Below, in pieces: positions 13,581-26,042 of a stretch of DNA of 60,000 nt. The position numbers and the translations under genes were made by a program. Source of the DNA: Hydractinia symbiolongicarpus (lineage: Eukaryota; Cnidaria; Hydrozoa; Anthoathecata; Hydractiniidae); NCBI RefSeq assembly GCF_029227915.1, contig NC_079887.1, positions 10,604,001 to 10,664,000 on the forward strand. Direction: 5' to 3'. Positions within the stretch are counted from its first letter, which is position 1. Each line of letters opens with the position of its first letter. Under the pieces are notes generated by a model, which worked only from the letters and a program-made list of their open reading frames with translations, made no database searches and was not told where the DNA came from.

Positions 13581-13670
13581 CTCTAAGTTATTTATGTATT
13601 TCGCCTAATGGAAACAAAAAGAACAGAACGAAAATAATATTTTCAAGATTAAAGTTCATGCTTTGAAATA

Positions 13671-14090
13671 AGGGGCCGTCGTCAAACAGTTTTCGTCTCC
13701 GTTAATGGCAAATTGGCCGCTAGACTCGGAGCCTCCCAGCCCCTTAACGGCAAGCCCATTTCCCCTACGTTAGTTTTTGTCTCCATTAACGGCAAATTTG
13801 CCGTTAAATAGAATTTTGCCCCCATCCACGCTTTACGGAATAATCTTTGTGGAGACTTATACGAACACGAGAAACATTTTTTTAATAACGAATTCTAGAT
13901 TATGGCAGATTTTACTGTGGAAACATTTTCTAATTTGTTGAACTTTTTTCATTTTCCCTAAAAGAAACAAAAAAGTGAGAAAGTGATATTCCTCTTCATT
14001 TTTATATTTTTAACGGACAATGCATTACCCCCTCCCCCTAAGAGCTAATTTGCCGTTAACGGACAAAAAAACTGTTTGTCGATGGCACCT
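13671..14090. mobile_element. MITE, about 420 bp, 45-bp imperfect terminal repeats
   Basis: Left end AGGGGCCGTCGTCAAACAGT continues to about 13715. The right end, reverse-complemented, is AGGTGCCATCGACAAACAGT and continues similarly through CCGTTAACGGCAAATT. Internally the CCGTTAACGGCAAATT motif recurs. No coding capacity; no clear target duplication. Confidence 0.7.
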
Positions 14091-15975
14091 AAAATGTAAC
14101 ACAAAGCACAATAATAATAGTGGTTGGTAATGCTGTGGGGTGACGACAAGCGTGTAATGTTTTTTTTTTGTCATTCTAGCCTTTTTGACTCAGTATATCA
14201 AAAATTTGGATAAAAAAATAGGGTCGGTCAGGTGACCCTAACACTAAATATTTGTAACATCTGCCTAATAATAAAAAATTATTTTTCTTGATAGCACTGG
14301 TGGAGTATAATTTTTTTGCCTGAGGGACCTGTTTTCCTCTGCCACCCTGTAAATATTGATCGTCAACTGATAAGATTTGTCAACAGTAAAGTAGCTTCTT
14401 TGAGTTTCCAAATGACAGACCTTATATATATGTTAGGATGTAGCTAGATTCTTTTAATAAAACCTCCAATCTGTTTTGTGTGGCCACCAGCACAGGTATG
14501 AGGAGATGTACCTCTCAGAAGCAAGTAAATTTTCTAGTGCTTTCATGCTACTACTCAGTTTAGTTCAAATAACACATTAACGCTCCATACCTTTAAAAAT
14601 TGACGTGAGGAAAGCATCGTTCATTGGTTAGCTGTAAGATGTGGAATCTAAAAAATAAATTACTGCAGCCAGGATGCCATTAACGTTTTCTCACTTTTAC
14701 GGAAGACGATTATCCCTTCCCTCGTCCCCTTGCCTACGGAACAAATTGCAACCTATCTCACCACACAGTGCATGTACAGTTTTCAAAAGAAAGGTGTTTA
14801 CCAGTCTGAAGTTCTTGTAAATGTCCTTTTCTTTTCGAAAGTCGCGCTTTCAAAAATAGATCGACCATAGAATAAATTTAAAGACCAATCTTGTTTCCCC
14901 CGGCGAATTGTGTTACATTCAGTTGTCATCGTAATTCATGTTGTTGTTGAATTTTACAGCAGTTCGCTGTGAAACTCAACAACAGCTTAAATTTGACGCT
15001 AGCCTTTTTTTTATCGAAAGCCATAAAAAAGATTTTTTAAATCAATTCTAAAATTTGAGTATTTTCAAGTAAAATGCCAACCCCGTGTTCCGGCAAAGAA
15101 CTTTATGCGAGGAGGCAATCATCATGCAAATTGCAATGTATAAATATTTACGTTTATAGAACGTATACCTACAGTAGAATTGTTACTTAATGTTCTTCTT
15201 TTGAACCGGTATAGCAGAGATAAACTAAAAATATTTTCAACTAGATTTCTTTCCATTAAAATTGGATATAAAATTAAGGGTTAGCTTGTTTATGTTTCAC
15301 AATATTTAGGTTCAAAATGAGCAACTTTTGACCACTTTTTGTTTAATTTTTTAAAAAACCTTTTTATATAAAAAAAAATACGTGTATTTCGTTTCTACAC
15401 TTTTCGCGGTGAAAGCTTATCACACTATTTGTTAGATGGATATTTTTTTAGAAAGATGCTTTCTGAAATGCTTGTAAAACTTTTATTTTTGTTGCATGTC
15501 TCGATGTGACAACACAAGTCTATGTACAGTTAGCAAACCCAAAAACTTGTTTTTTTAGAGTTAGTGTCTTGTATTCTGTCGTGTCATTGTGTCTATGACT
15601 CGTTTTTGGATATTTGTATGTTTATATTACAATATATAAGTTGGTATGAAACCATTCTAGCGCACATTCTACTTGCAACGATTGTCGCGCATTTTCAGAT
15701 TTTTGATAATTTAATGAGATTAAAAATGACTTTAACAATGTCTCTCCAACAGTTCAGGCGCCTAATTTATCTGCATATGAAGAGGTAAGCAGTATTCATA
15801 ATAAACTCAGCTTAGTGGCTGTGGAACATTGTTCTTCCTTGCGAACATTGCTCAACCTAAAATTAATGTCTGTTATATTTATTTTCTTTATCGACAGTAA
15901 ACGAATATTTGAATAACATATTTATATGAAGATTTGAAATTTGGACGTAGATCGATTTTTGCGCTGAAAGTAGAA
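14091..15975. other. no gene seen
   Basis: AT-rich sequence without supported coding regions. It contains one hairpin (14942-14984). A 46-nt minus-strand interval near 14587-14632 has splice-like borders but no recognisable product. Confidence 0.5.
14942..14984. repeat. 19-bp inverted repeat with 5-nt loop
   Basis: TGTTGTTGAATTTTACAGC (14942-14960) pairs with GCTGTGAAACTCAACAACA (14966-14984), two mismatches in 19. It could be a foldback repeat or a short RNA hairpin. Nothing else in the neighbourhood decides between these. Confidence 0.6.
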
Positions 15976-16315
15976 TACCTTATCGGTAAAAAGCAAGTCG
16001 GTGAAAAGTGACTAAATTCTGGCTTTTTTATCACCGACCAAACCTTTCCTTGTTGCTAGTTCTTATCAGTTGTACGCAATTATTCTTGAATTTGACTAAA
16101 CATTAACCTTTTTTATATATTATATTATATATTTATATTTTTTTGTTGTTGTTTTATTTTAATAAAAAATTTTAAAATCTAAACTTTCTTGATCATTTTT
16201 GTCTGGAAATTGGTTAACAAAAAGTGACTACATTTTGTCAAAGTGACTAATATTGTTGCCGACTTTTTCTTTTTGCCGACTAATTTTTTGACAACTTTTT
16301 TTTACCGATAAGGTA
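15976..16315. mobile_element. MITE, 340 bp, TACCTTATCGGTAAAAA ends
   Basis: TACCTTATCGGTAAAAA at 15976 is mirrored by TTTTTACCGATAAGGTA ending at 16315. The interior is AT-rich with repeated GTGACTA and GCCGACTTTTT-type words and no coding capacity. Confidence 0.65.
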
Positions 16316-16639
16316 AATTTTCTACAATATCAAGTAGTTTTCGGACGTACGCTAAATTTTTTTGATGGATCATAGACAACATTACAGCTTATGTTCGGAA
16401 CAAAGTAAATTACCTTGGTAAAGTCTTTTAATAATTGTTTTTTAGAAGATAGCATTATTGAATTTCCGCGCCCGAAGGCGTAGGAAATTCTTTAAAACCG
16501 TCGTTTTTTTCTTTCGGAGCATTTTTTGAGAAAAAATCGACCCTGGGATTTCACGTTTCTCTGAGAGGAGGATAGTATTGGTATAACTGACTAACTAACC
16601 CTGTCCCAAATGGTCAATTGCAACGTCACAGATACTGGG

Positions 16640-17290
16640 AAGTCATCTAAATGAAGTTTCAGGCCAAAATTGGTATTTGTTTTTGACAAAATTTGGCACA
16701 GTTAACAAAAAAGTATGCTGAACATAATGGTGACATCATAATTTTGATTTTTGTCACCTAAATGTCATTTTAGGCCAAAATTGGTCCAAAAATTAAAACT
16801 ACTTTATTTTCAACAAAATTTGGCACAGTAAACAAATAAAGTATGCTGAACATGGTGGTGAGATCAAAACTTTGATTTTTTGCCACCTTAAATGTCATTT
16901 TAGGCCAAAATTAGTCCAAAAATTAAAACTACTTTATTTTTTAAAAAAATTGGCAAAGTTAACAAAAAAAGTATGCTGAACATAATGGTGACATCAAAAT
17001 TTTGATTTTTGTCACCTAAATGCCATTTTAGGCCAAAATTGGTCCAAAAATTAAAACCACTTCATTTTCGGCCAAATTTGGCATAGTTAACAAATAAAGT
17101 ATGCTGAAAATGATGATGATACAGAAGTTTGATTTTTTGTCACCTAAATGTCATTTCAGGCCAAAATTTGTCCAAAAATTAAAACTACCTTATTTTCGAC
17201 AAAAATTGGCACAGTTAATAAAAAAAGTATGCTGAAAATGATGCTCACATCAAAATTTTGATTTTTTGTCAACTAAATGCCGTTTAAGAC
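16640..17290. repeat. 129-bp tandem repeat, five copies
   Basis: The landmark GTATGCTGAA occurs at 16713, 16841, 16971, 17099 and 17227 (spacings 128, 130, 128, 128). It is embedded in repeats carrying TTAGGCCAAAATTGGTCC, AAAAATTAAAACTACTTTAT and TTTGATTTTTGTCACCTAAA. The array sits inside a region with GAATTTCCGC (16459) and GCGGAAATTC (17521) in inverted orientation, suggesting it may be internal to a DNA element. Confidence 0.8.
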
Positions 17291-18939
17291 CATAAACGTT
17301 TCAATCACAAGACTTTCAACCATAAATGATAGGCTGTATTTTTTGTTAGCAATTTCTTTGTGAGTTTATTATGACACGTTTCGTTTTGTTTGCGTTTGTT
17401 GTAAGATATAATGTCACTTGTGTGCTTTATCTTCAGAGCTTCATGGACCAAACCCCTTCGAATGTTTGGCATGATAACACAACAAATTAGCAGGTTGTCA
17501 TCAAATATTTTGGTAGCGAGCGGAAATTCTTAGAGCCCCCAGGGCTTCTTGTTATTTCTTACATCAGGTTTTGAGAACAATTGGAAGCAAATTTAAATCT
17601 GTCATTGTTCTTTGCTTCTTTTTGTCAGTGCAAACTTTCAAATGTTCCATTTTTAATTGGTCACAAGATACCATGGCAATTATGAAGATAACTGATCGTC
17701 TTAATTTTGCAACTTCGCCATATACTTTACTAATCAAATAAGTTAGAAAAAAGGGAAATTCTTTTATATCATTTCTTGGGTAATTATTATAAGAGATTTT
17801 TGTACGAAATGCAATCTAAACATTAAAAAAAAGCAAGTTTCTTTTGATCAAAATCTGAAATTTGCAGTATCAGTGCCGTGTGTGTAATCCTTATCCCCCA
17901 AAAATAATAATAAAATTGCTGTATACTGGTGAAAAAACATTTGTAAGGACAAAAGTCTTGTCGGATAAAATAGCTGATGACTTTTAACCAGGGCGTAAGG
18001 TCTAAATAAACTTCTTGGAAGCGTTAAAAAACTTTATTACATGTTACTTGACAGAGATTCGGCTTGATATCAAATTTGATCTCTATAATAAAAGACGATT
18101 TTGTTCCTATAACAGTTACATGGAAGGTATCAATGAGGCGGCTATGACGAAATTTGCGATTTGTAGCAGAAAAATAATTGGCACATTCAAGCTAACAAAT
18201 CGATGGAGATTAAACGGGAATAAATTTCCCTCTCTACATTGCACCATCATTTAGCACCCACCCACAAATTCTTATTGGATGTCTATGGAAAACTATTCGT
18301 ATTATATCAAATAAAAACATTCTAATGCAAAACACTATATAAAAATATACAAATAAATACAAACATAACTTATAATAAATAAAATATATATTTGTAAACA
18401 ACAAAAAGTAGTGTAAAAAATTAGTCAGCTAACTGGACCATAAGTTGGTTTCTGTAATCGTGAAAGTACATTCGTAAGAAATAATAGAGTTATAATATAT
18501 ATAATATCTACAGAATATAAAAGCTATTATGTTTGTGAAGCTGTAGCTAAAACCTTCAACCTCGTTTCTAGTTCCCCTGGTTGGTTTAAATGAAAAGGAA
18601 AGACACTCTGGAAATGAGGCTGTTGTAATATGTATCGACAATTTTACCCTTTGGCGCTGTAAAAACGTTTGAACTAAATAACCGCAAATTTTGTGGAAAA
18701 AAATTTAATTCATTACAAAGAAGACCCTCGCTGTTTCACTGCTAACTCGGTAAAAATCGAAGGAATGGAAAGAAATAATTTTAGGATATAAAATAGGTCT
18801 TACACTTCACAGACTGTTGGGAAAATTTGCTTTAAAGTTAAGGTTGAAGCTAACACTAAGCTTTACCAGCAAAGCAAAAAAACAAATGAAACGTCCATAA
18901 CCATACGTGATACAACCATTAAAATGGGATTGTCAAGGT
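17291..18939. other. no gene seen
   Basis: AT-rich sequence downstream of the SH2 gene at 18940. It presumably holds that gene's 3' UTR, but no unambiguous polyadenylation signal can be singled out in such AT-rich DNA. Confidence 0.5.
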
Positions 18940-21045
18940 TCATTGTATTTTGTAGAAAGTTTTTGAAAGACAGTCCCCGAGTGTCACACATCTTTGGTTC
19001 GAGTGACATAACGCATTCACTTTATAAAACGCTATTACGTCCATCATATTTGGAAAAGTTACTTTCCCAATAGTAAGCTCTTTGTCCTTGTTGACATCGA
19101 CGGGAAAATGAAGCACCCTAAAAAATTACGATATGCGACTTCACAAGCATTGATTATATTTCCAGAGTTATTTTTTAATATAGTTTGTTGTATAATCTTA
19201 CTTAGCAGTAGAACTTTATCGAATTCGACTGAGAAAGTTCAAAAAGTACAAGTTGTACCCGTAAGTTTTATTCTAAAAGAATTTTTTTAAGTGCGCAAAT
19301 TTCTTCATGATACCTTTGTTAATTTTGCATGCCAGTTTCGGACAAAACTCGCCTACTTAAGACGCCAGTTAAGTGAATTTCCCGCTAAGTGGAACGATAT
19401 TTTTGACTTAACGATACTCCACTTTGTTTAGTTTCATCAAATCACTACACGAACATGAACAAGACTTTATCAAGTGCATAGCAACAACAACAACAACAAT
19501 AACACCAAATTATCTGGGAAAACGCTAGAGAAAACCTACCTGTCGGAATATTTGACGGTTAAAGTATAACAATTGGCCATCTAAAGAAAAGGAAGAAGAG
19601 ATTATGACAAATCCTCTTAATATTACAATACTTTTTTACAACTTAAAATGTTGATCACACAGTGACAAAAAAACCAGCACTATCAATAAGGACTGACACA
19701 AAAAGTATGATATAGTTCGCGTAACTTGTATACAGTCCTTTTTTTCTTCTTCTAACAATTCTGGACTGGGAACAAGGTTGACTATTAAGCGATCATTTTT
19801 TCACCATATGAGTTAAAAACTTTCGTATTGATGTTGAGCTAATTGCTGAATTAAAAGACTAACGAAAGCCAAAATACCGCAAGAATTAATTAAACATCTT
19901 ATTAATTAGAGAACTTATTATTTTTTTGTTCTGAAAACAGGAGCTTATTGATAGATGAGTTGCAAACGTTTACGAAGCTCCATAAATGCGCGCGTATCCT
20001 GACTGGCAAAAGAAGAAGGACCACGAAAAACTGTTATATAAGAAAATAACGTTTGCGTTACGACCGGAGTTAGAATCCACGCAATCCACTTACCCTTCGA
20101 CTTTCTCTCACAAGATAATCTCCATCTTTTCCATGCTGTAAATAAAACAAAGAAATTATTGATATGCTAACTAAAGTGAAGGTAAGTAACTACAGAAAAC
20201 TCTACGAAGAAGAACATAGACTTTAGCCAAGTTCCCATGTTCTCTTTCTTAGAGCCCCTTGTTACCATCGATTACATCATAAGGGCAAAATACCCTGAGA
20301 ACAAGGTTGTATAGATTTATACTGAAAGCACGTACTGTTTCAAGAATTCGTTCAGCATCAACTCGCGATATATCTCCAAAATACCATGGCTCACAATCAT
20401 ACACTAATGTAAATAAAAATTATAAAACAAACAAACAAACAGTTACGGCGCCAGATACATAGGCGAACATAAGAACGCTCGTCGTAAAAAGTGATAACAT
20501 ATACTAAGTTAAATATTTGGAACATATTTTTGTGTGTATAGATTAAACGGCAGCAATTGAGACGTAAGTTAAAAAACATTAGCTACTAAAATGGGTAAGC
20601 CAAACAGCAGTTCTTTAGTGGGAAAGTCAGCGGTGAGTGGGAACGCTAAAAGTGGGAATGTCAAAAAGCAGTAATTGGGTGAGTTAGTCAAGAAGCAGTG
20701 ATCGTGGGGTACATTTTAATTACCTGATCTAAATTCTACTTCTGATTTTTGTCGAACTACGTTTCCCACAACACTGTTGCTACATCGGTTAACTTGATCC
20801 GGTAAAGCTGGTTCATGATCATAGCTTACTACTGGTTCTTTACGAACCATGTTTCTCCCAACGTTGTCTCGTAGTTTTTTCACCTTATTTAATGAACAAG
20901 GTTGTGGAGGTCGGGGTGGTGGTTCACAATGCTGTATCAGATCTCTCTCATCCAATGTTGGAGGCAAAGGACGTCTTGCCATGTATTCGGCGGTTGAAAT
21001 GCGTTTTGTTGAAAACAAAGGAGGGTTTGGTAAATGTGGATGCAT
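18940..21045 (-). CDS. proline-rich + SH2 adaptor, tandem partial paralogue of the gene at 24733-39076
   Basis: Five exons in transcript order: 20724-21045, 20336-20403, 20094-20135, 19540-19580, 18940-19117 (stop TGA 18940-18942). They join in frame into 216 residues from an ATG at 21045. Residues 1-107 are proline-rich (YMARRPLPPTLDERD, PPPRPPQPC), offering SH3-binding PxxP motifs. Residues 108-216 form an SH2: VYDCEPWYFGDISRVDAERI, GDYLVRESRR with the phosphotyrosine-binding Arg, YTLTVKY, HFPVDV. The four downstream exons have the same phases as the SH2 exons of the neighbour, and the first three have identical lengths (68, 42, 41 nt), so this is a tandem partial duplication. The start is chosen because an in-frame TAA lies at 21061-21063 and no acceptor between it and the ATG fits the neighbour's phase. 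An undetected extra upstream exon remains possible. Confidence 0.82.
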
Positions 21046-21120
21046 TTTTTTCTTTCTTCTTTAATAATTCTAAAGTCAGTAAATTTAAATGACAAATTGT
21101 TTACTTAATAAATATAATCA

Positions 21121-21161
21121 TCACAACAACAACAACAACAACAACAACGACGACGACGCCA
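21121..21161. repeat. (CAA)n/(CGA)n microsatellite
   Basis: A run of CAA triplets passes into CGA triplets just upstream of the start codon of the SH2-only gene (minus strand). Simple repeat with no evident function. Confidence 0.85.
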
Positions 21162-22063
21162 ACGAAAAACAACAAGAATTACAAAAGAAAAGATTTCTAC
21201 GCAGTAGACGACAACAAAAAACAAAATAACAGCGTTTCTCAACAAGTTTCTGCAGCAAATCCCTTCAGCAGCAACAACACTACATCAATACATTATAACA
21301 AGAACGAAAGTTCATACGGCTTTAACCGTCCTATTGTCAGTTGTTTATATTATTAAAACTGTGGGATCTTATATATTTAATATCGAATTCACAAGAAAAA
21401 CATCATGTGAATGTAATTAAAAAAAATGATTGCGTCGTTTAATTAAAACTGAAATTGCGGAACATACGTCACACGACAAAACAATTCGACTTTTCATGTC
21501 ACGTCATCAACTCCCTCGTATGTTTAAGAAGTATGCAGGAAGTAAGATGGAGAAAAACAATTAAAACACAATGTTGTAGGATTATCCTTCCTGTATATAT
21601 TTTAAACATTTCACGAGTCTCCAAGCGACTAGGGTTAGGCGAGTCAAAATGAGATACTATTTCGAGTTAAGGCAATTTCATTTTTAGACAATATGCTATC
21701 AATATTGTCCTTGTCTCCAGGGTCTTTTGGCACCTCATCTGTTGTTTATAGGGCAATCAGAATAGTCAAAGAGGCAAAATGTCCTTGGAACAAGGTTTTA
21801 CAAATACTTCAAAGCGTAAGAAGTCTTCATCAGCACCTTTCATGTCTTGGAGTACAGTACTTGACGCGTAGAAAACAAATGTTCGAGTTACCTGAGGTTA
21901 CCTGAGGTTTTAATGGTTCGAGTTAATAAAAGTTCGAGTTAACCTGTGTTCAAGTTAACTTTAACACATTTTGATCAGTAAACAAACTTGCCTATAAGGC
22001 TTCGAAGACACCGTACAAACTGAAAAACACCTAAGGCCCTGGACACAATAAGTAGAGCCTCCT

Positions 22064-22099
22064 GTATTAAACCTCTTTAAATTTAAGGAGGTTTAATAC
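22064..22099. repeat. 36-bp near-perfect palindrome
   Basis: GTATTAAACCTCTTTAAA and TTTAAGGAGGTTTAATAC form a palindrome with one mismatched pair and no loop. It may be a relic of a short transposon or a cruciform-prone site. Confidence 0.7.
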
Positions 22100-23240
22100 A
22101 TATATCATCGAGTAAGGACGGTAGGCGAAGTAATTTCTCAAAAAACGAAGCAACATGCAAGGAACCCATTTAATCACAACACGAAGTGAGCAAATAATAA
22201 AATAATAAAATGAAAAAAAAAGCAAGGTTAAGGATTGTAAAACAATAATATTTTAAAGGAAAGTTCAACGATCAATATGGTGAAAACAGAAGTTTGATTT
22301 CGATTGTCGCACTAGCTTAACGGAGCAAGTAAGCACGTAAATTTAGTAGAGATAGTCCACCAACAAAATACAAAAACTAAAGAAGTATTAAATAAATGTC
22401 AACATTTCATGTTGGTCATAAAAAAAGCGTGTATTAAGAACAAGTAGTCTAACCGAACTCACCTGTGAAATATAATGAACCTACATTTTAAACAACTTTC
22501 TTTTATTGTAAATACTTACAATTGTGATGAGGTCAAAATATTCGTCGAAATTATATCCATCATGATAATTTCTGTTTGTTTAAAGAGGTTTCGCCTTGCA
22601 AGGAAGCAGATAATATATATTTGTTCCGCTAGTAACGAAAGTAGAAACTATGCCTTTGTTAGGTTTCGTTTTATCCTTGTTTATATCAGTGAATTCTAGT
22701 TTAGCAACCTCCTTCAATGTTTTTGTTACTGTTCTATATATATGGAAGCCAAAAAAGTTGCAGGGAGGAGTATTGTATAAAATTTAGTCATTCAACTAAA
22801 TCTATTTTATCCTAAACGGATATTGAACGATTTTGCTGTTGTGAAAAGCATTTTTTTCATGTTAATTATCAGTCAGGTAATAATAATGTAAAAAAAAAAT
22901 TAATATTAGCTAGCAGGATAAAAAGAGTGCTAGTAAGTTGGAGATTCGACACTAACTTTTCAACACTGACTTAAAACTAAAAAGTACGATTTTTCATGTT
23001 CAGTTCGTTGGAATTCTGTCACATGAAAACTTGTCTGACTTTGACTGTGGTATTGACTAACATCCTAAAAAAGTTTTACCTCAAAAGCTTATTTTTCTTC
23101 TTCCAAGGTTTACGCAATTTCTTTTTTCATTTTGCGGTAAGAACGTAAGAAATAATACTCATAAAGCATTTTACATTTTTTGCACGTGGCACAGCATGAA
23201 AACGAGGTTGCGAAAAGCGTAGCATTTATATCAATAACTT

Positions 23241-23317
23241 CATTCTCGCCCCAGAGCTCTTGAAGATAAAAAAAGGTTTATCTTAAAGACCTCTGGGGAC
23301 GAGAATGCAATAACTTT
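23241..23317. repeat. 77-bp foldback repeat
   Basis: CATTCTCGCCCCAGAG at the left and CTCTGGGGACGAGAATG at the right are inverted copies with one bulged base. An inner pair, AGATAAA/TTTATCT, adds stem length. Probably a small foldback transposon; a processed RNA hairpin is the less likely alternative. Confidence 0.6.
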
Positions 23318-24732
23318 AAAGAAAGACAGGATTTACAAGGACTTTATTGCCCCTCGACCTTTGCCTGGGTACCTCAAACCCGCAACCTAAATATTACAGT
23401 TTACGTAAAGCGTCGTTTGGTGACTAGATAAATAAGATGAATACAGTTTAACATAATATTGAAAATAATGTATTTGTACAAAAATATATCATATCTATTT
23501 TAAAATTGCATCGATAAAAACTTTACAAAATTAATTCAATTTCTTAAAATATAACAAAACAGAAACATTTTTAGATCGAGGATAAAATTGCGGTTACCAT
23601 AAAAACCTCCACAATGGAAACAATATATTTTAAAATTCAATCTAGGATTGTATATAAATTAAAAACAGAAATTATGTGCTTTACGTGGACAAAAATTTTA
23701 AAACTCTGATTACTTTCTAGCAATTCTTTGACCCAATTTAGTCCGGCGGGATTCCTAAAGCTTTTTATACTAATCTGTGTAGCTTTTATAGTTATTGAAG
23801 TTTCATATATATAAGCCTGTATAAAATAATGACCGGAATACGTACGACGTGAAAAATCTAATGACCGGATTTATACGGCAAGCGAACCCGTGGTTTCCAT
23901 GGGCTGACGAATTAGCAAAATATAGATGTGCTGTGAATATACTGGACATAATATTCCAAAAACAGAAACAGATCGGATATTGCGAAAAACGAGTTGCATC
24001 ATTCTTTACTAAGCCTAATGATTGGGTTTCATAATCTGGTGACGTAAATTTTAAGTTGTTTCAGCTTCGTATTATTCCAAACATGAGAATAAGCGTTGTG
24101 AGCTGTCGCTACGAAATAGTTAACTTTAGTGGCGTACATGAAATATAATTTAAGCAGTAGTAGGCGCAATTTTGTAATATGAAGCAGTTAATCAATAAAA
24201 ATAAAATTTTTTGTTTGACTCATGTACAAAAATATATAAATGAAAGTTTTCGTAACTCATAGCAAAAAAAAAAAAAAAATGAAATAATAAAACTAATCAA
24301 AATTTTTATATATTCACAGTAAATACAAGTAAAAAACTGAAATTTTTCGCCAAAGTAACAAAAAACGCTTTTACTCCATGTAAAATAGTGATATACAAAA
24401 AAGCGATACATGTCTCTACACGCAATACGAAGCATCGATAGCTTTCACGTAGTAAGTACAAAATTCACTGTTAAAATTTGTACACGTTCCGAAAGTAAAA
24501 GCTATGAAGAATAACGTAAAATATATAAAAAAAACAAAAGGATACGAAACATCACACAACCTTGGGTAGATGATGCTTAGAAAAACGTATGTTGACCTTC
24601 TATTAAATTAAATCACACGCGCGATGCTTTGACGTCTAACCAGCGGCGGTAAATTTATCTTAGCTAGTGCATTCAAAGATTTATTCAATTCGTCGTTTTA
24701 CGATAATGATAAATTATCTCTTCCGACAATAA

Positions 24733-26042
24733 TTACTTTCCCGGCCAGTTTTCTTTCGGGAAACATTTACCAAGTATGATTGGTTCTTTATGTTCGGAAA
24801 AAAATATCGGGTGTTTCTGATAATGGGCAATAATATCAATTAAATTTGGAAAGGTGAAGTTTCCAATTAAATAACCTTGGTCTTTGGTTAACTTGATAGG
24901 AAAATGACGGATTCTAAAACATAAAAAAGGAACTAGCAAGGTTAAAGTGTCTACATGGAAACAACTTGGCTTGTGCGGGACATGCGAAGTTATTTTTTTC
25001 TCTGAAAGTTGAATGCAGGTTTTGAGGGTTCTGATACACTAGGATTTCTCGTCATTTTTTTTTGTCAATGGGTGCATTGTTTTTTTTTAAAAAAAGAAAG
25101 TCACAATAGAAAATGTTTGTATATTTGTTGTGTTGTCAGGGTTACTTGGAAGTACGCGTATATTGCATTATATATAATGCAATATAATGCAATATACGTA
25201 TTAATCTCTTTCATCAGGAAAATTATTTCACGATCCCGCTATCACACCCTACCATAAAAACACTTTAAAAACACTTCAATAAGTCAGTTTGTTTTTCTTA
25301 GCCTGCCTGGCTTCTCATATAGTGCCCCTAAGAAGTGGGAGTATAGTGAGCAAAAAGTATAATTGACATAGAAAAATATAAAATTAGTCAGATTTTTTGG
25401 CTTCACATTCTACGCATCTTAAGACTGAGATCCGTTTTTTACGAGACGGGAATTGTTTCAACTGGAATATCTCCACATTTCAATTAGCTGATGAAAATGT
25501 TCTGTTAGCCAATAAGAACCTTCAAACGTGTTTTAGCTGATACTATTATTGGCTCAACAAAATATAAGGTTTTGTGGAGCGTTGTTAGACAAATCAATAT
25601 GTAAACAAGTCTGAGTAAAAAGATGAAAAAAAACGTAACAAAAATTGTTCTAATGTTACCTGTAGCAGTATTTCACTGATAAGGCATAGGAACCTGCCAG
25701 CTAAATAAAAAACAAAATCCATCATCAGCCTACGAGATTTTTCGTCAAAAAATAACAACAAAAACAAAAACAAAATATACGAAACAAAACATTAATTTTT
25801 ATGGAAATATTACTTACCCTTTGACTGTCTCGCACGAGAAATTCAAGTTGTCGACCATACTATAAAAAAAAGTGCAATTCAAAAAAAGAGTTTAGATCAA
25901 AATAAAGAGGAAAGAAAATAAGAAGGAAAAAAAACTATGAGACAAACCAAAATAAAACAAACATTGACACTTACTGTTCCGAGAACTCGCTCAGCATCGG
26001 CACGTGACATCTTTCCAAAATACCATGGTTCGCAATCGTACA
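24733..26042 (-). other. SH2 domain, exons 19-22
   Basis: Exons 25975-26042, 25818-25859, 25660-25700 and 24733-24913 encode VYDCEPWYFGKMSRADAERV, LEFLVRDSQR (FLVRxS with the phosphate-binding Arg at about residue 671), SYALSVKY, RIRHFPIKL, GYLIGNFTFPNLIDIIAHYQ and KHPIFFSEHKEPI. The pattern WYxGKxxRxxAE, FLxRDS, HF, HYxKxPIFxSE is closest, in my recollection, to the Nck SH2. The stop TAA is at 24733-24735. The domain is at the very C-terminus. Confidence 0.88.

Larger units (their letters stand above)
12391..13589. mobile_element. DNA element bounded by a 24-bp perfect inverted repeat
   Basis: AACTTAGAGTGGGTTCGCCC then ATAT at 12391-12414 is repeated exactly in inverted orientation at 13566-13589. 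The interval (about 1.2 kb) encloses a LINE 3' fragment (12777-12899) and a smaller foldback (13221-13580) that shares its right end. This looks like nested insertions, or like two halves of one element family. No transposase frame is visible. Confidence 0.5.
21046..24732. other. intergenic region between the two SH2 genes
   Basis: About 3.7 kb with no supported exon. It would contain the promoter of the 18940-21045 gene and the 3' UTR of its neighbour. It holds a (CAA)n/(CGA)n microsatellite at 21121-21161, a 36-bp palindrome at 22064-22099 and a foldback at 23241-23317. The reading frames at 21693-21905 and 23849-24034 show no family resemblance. Confidence 0.5.

Noticed and set aside
14587-14632. 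Minus-strand stretch with CAG acceptor, ATG and GTATGG donor as a possible first exon of ACADSB
   Set aside because: The phase fits the 7223-7323 exon, but it encodes only 11 residues without a transit peptide or the expected FTEEE-type helix, and lies 7 kb away.
20250-20315. CCTTGTT...AACAAGG inverted words in an intron of the SH2-only gene, with a similar arrangement near 21704-21796
   Set aside because: Arms are short and imperfect. Probably fragments of a small foldback family, but too little remains to define an element.
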